Made by a program: the position numbers and the translations under genes. From NCBI RefSeq assembly GCF_022879595.1, contig NZ_CP084267.1:186001-250000 (forward strand): 64,000 nucleotides of DNA, written 5' to 3'. This document shows, piece by piece, positions 62,637 through 64,000 of the stretch. The notes beneath the pieces were generated by a model. It was given only the letters and a program-made list of their open reading frames with translations. It made no database searches and had not been told where the DNA came from. The DNA comes from Caballeronia sp. Lep1P3. GTDB taxonomy: Bacteria; Pseudomonadota; Gammaproteobacteria; Burkholderiales; Burkholderiaceae. How positions within the stretch are numbered: position 1 is the stretch's first letter; the number at the start of each line of letters is the position of its first letter.

Positions 62637-64000
62637 TTGTCCGTCCGACGACTCGCGACGCTCTGGCGCCTTGGCCGGGCGTTCGTCCGCGAAAGCCATG
62701 CGCCCGGCGACGGCGCGTCGATGCAGCGCATCGCGCGCTTTTTTGCGTCGCACGGTGCGCGCGCCGCGCCGCTCACCGGCGGCGTGGCTGCGCTCGCGCA
62801 ATTGCCGCGCGTGTTTTCGCTTGCATCGGGTGTGCTCACGCGCCATCCGGCGCTCGCGGAAACGGCCGTGCGCGTCGCGCTCGCCGAAATGAACGGTCTC
62901 TTCACGCCCTACGATGCCGCGACGTTTCGCGCGGCATGCGCCGTCGCGTTTTCGGCCACGCCGCGCGTCGGACTGACGGAGATCGGCGCGACGCCGCTGC
63001 GCTCGGGCATCGCCGAGCAGACGCACGCCGCGCGCATCGACGGCGCGGCGGTCCGCATCACGCTATTGCGCGCCGATGCACGCGCGGAACTGGCGGAGGA
63101 CCTCGACATCGCGCAGGCGGCGGCGCGCTTCGCGGAGCGGCGCTCGGCCACGGTGCGCGAATTGCAGGCGGTCGAGTTGCTGCGCCGCGTGCGCGAGAAC
63201 GTCGACACGATGCTCGATCTGCGCCAGCGCGCCGCCGATCAAAGCTATCTGCGCTATCGCCTGCGCGACGACGATCGCCTCGCCGTGCCCGAAGTGCTCT
63301 GGGATTACTGCAACAACGCGGTGTTGACGACGCGCGCCATCGAAACCGTCCCGCTGAACGACGCGCATGCGCTCGCGACGCACGGATTGCAGCAGGCCGA
63401 TCTCGTCGCGACGCTGATCGAAGCCTTCTTCGAAATGGCGCTCGGGCAGGGTTTCTATCACGCCGGGCTGGATGCCGCGGGCGCGCGCGTGAGCGTCGAG
63501 CCGGATACGTTCGGGCAGATCGTGCTGGAAGCCGATAACCCGATGACCTTCTTCGCGGCGCACGAGCGCGAGTTCATCGTCGGGGTGTCGAACGCGCTGC
63601 TGGAAGGCGATCACAAGGCGGCGGCGCGCGCGCACTTCGAGCACGGGCGGCCCGAGGCGCATGCGGCGCATCACGAAGTGCGCGTCGAATCGACGTATCG
63701 GCGGGAGGCGGAGCGGTTTTCGTCGCCGGACGCGCGGCGCGGAACGCACGTCGCGCATTTATTCGACGCCATCGGCAAGGCGCCCGTCGAGCACATGTTC
63801 AGCGTCACGCACGGGCGCATCGCGTCGCGCGCGGTGCTGCTTTCGCGCAGGGTCGAAACGATCGAGCGCATGGTGCACGATGTCGCGCCGGATATCGACG
63901 TATGGGCGATTGCGCGCCGCGTGATCGCGCGGCTCGCGGCGGACCAGTTCGGCTGTCACGGCCTGCTCGCGCGTCTCGCGCAGGAAGCGACGCACTGGCC
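62637..64000 (+). CDS. UbiB/ABC1-like protein lacking kinase residues, 3' end missing
   Basis: Open to the window edge, at least 454 residues. The start is TTG at 62637, six bases after AAGGAA; the ATG at 62721 is an alternative without a ribosome site. Segments align in order with UbiB: T-P-L-R-S-G-I-A-E-Q-T-H-A-A-R-I-D-G (P-loop-like A-S-I-G-Q-V-H-R-A), L-D-L-R-Q-R-A-A (E-A-A-N), V-P-E-V-L-W-D, and a C-terminal D-V-W-A-I-A. The kinase Lys after D-G is replaced (V-R-I-T), and F-H-A-D-x-H-P-G-N reads Y-H-A-G-L-D-A-A-G, so catalysis looks lost. Role unknown. Confidence 0.7.
   Translation, partial: MSVRRLATLWRLGRAFVRESHAPGDGASMQRIARFFASHGARAAPLTGGVAALAQLPRVFSLASGVLTRHPALAETAVRVALAEMNGLFTPYDAATFRAACAVAFSATPRVGLTEIGATPLRSGIAEQTHAARIDGAAVRITLLRADARAELAEDLDIAQAAARFAERRSATVRELQAVELLRRVRENVDTMLDLRQRAADQSYLRYRLRDDDRLAVPEVLWDYCNNAVLTTRAIETVPLNDAHALATHGLQQADLVATLIEAFFEMALGQGFYHAGLDAAGARVSVEPDTFGQIVLEADNPMTFFAAHEREFIVGVSNALLEGDHKAAARAHFEHGRPEAHAAHHEVRVESTYRREAERFSSPDARRGTHVAHLFDAIGKAPVEHMFSVTHGRIASRAVLLSRRVETIERMVHDVAPDIDVWAIARRVIARLAADQFGCHGLLARLAQEATHW

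Noticed and set aside
1..64000. CRISPR arrays, tRNA or rRNA genes
   Set aside because: No regularly spaced repeats and no recognisable tRNA or rRNA sequence were seen on either strand by eye.

Overview
The window reads as a high-GC betaproteobacterial secondary replicon (chromid) of the Burkholderia/Paraburkholderia/Caballeronia group. The evidence is a parA-parB-replication initiator block (15185-18987) with a tyrosine recombinase upstream, a second vegetative-type sigma factor gene (rpoD) beside it, strong GC-rich codon use, and many catabolic, efflux and sensing genes typical of these replicons. No rRNA, tRNA, CRISPR array, IS element or prophage was recognised. The last gene is cut by the window end, and the first gene has lost its 5' end.

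Layout. 1-2160: a truncated glycine-zipper lipoprotein, a membrane protein and a lipoate-protein ligase family protein. 2212-8727: an acetoin dehydrogenase operon (acoXABC, minus strand) with a terminator, a sigma-54 promoter and its AcoR-type activator. 8956-12891: small proteins, an SDR, a GST and a small alarmone-hydrolase-like HD protein flanked by an approximately 83-bp imperfect direct repeat containing inverted DnaA-box-like arms. 12925-21189: the replicon core, with rpoD, rep, parB, parA and recombinase all on the minus strand. Its intergenic DNA carries a terminator-like hairpin, a three-stem inverted-repeat element, a 13-bp-arm inverted repeat enclosing a DnaA box, and two palindromes. 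21283-25009: an Nramp transporter and a self-sufficient CYP116-type P450. 25764-27803: phaA-phaB.

28446-35737: a nicotinate-type (6-hydroxynicotinate to fumarate) degradation block, nicC-nicE-nicD-nicX-nicF, with a divergent TetR regulator and an MFS importer. The two promoter regions share a 16-bp operator-like motif. 36172-41414: a hybrid histidine kinase with three receivers, convergent with a lipoyl-dihydrolipoyl dehydrogenase fusion. 41536-44483: a molybdenum-associated module (DUF2325 protein, HTH-only ModE, NifQ-like protein, sulfite-oxidase-fold protein) bracketed by two ModE-box-like sites of identical geometry. 44560-50435: a beta-propeller lipoprotein and a sugar ABC transporter with a ROK repressor and a 17-bp palindromic operator. 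50620-54720: free-Met-sulfoxide reductase, an orphan sugar-binding protein, a FAH-family enzyme, IclR and UspA. 55065-59404: an EmrA-EmrB-NodT tripartite efflux operon. 59401-64000: small unknown proteins, a single-domain response regulator, a beta-lactamase-fold hydrolase, and the start of a divergent UbiB/ABC1-like pseudokinase.

The strongest candidates for something new are the ModE/NifQ/DUF2325 module in DNA with no nif genes, the structured DNA elements of the replicon core, the DnaA-box-containing direct repeats, and the UbiB-like protein that lacks kinase residues. All comparisons are from reading the sequence; no database search was run.
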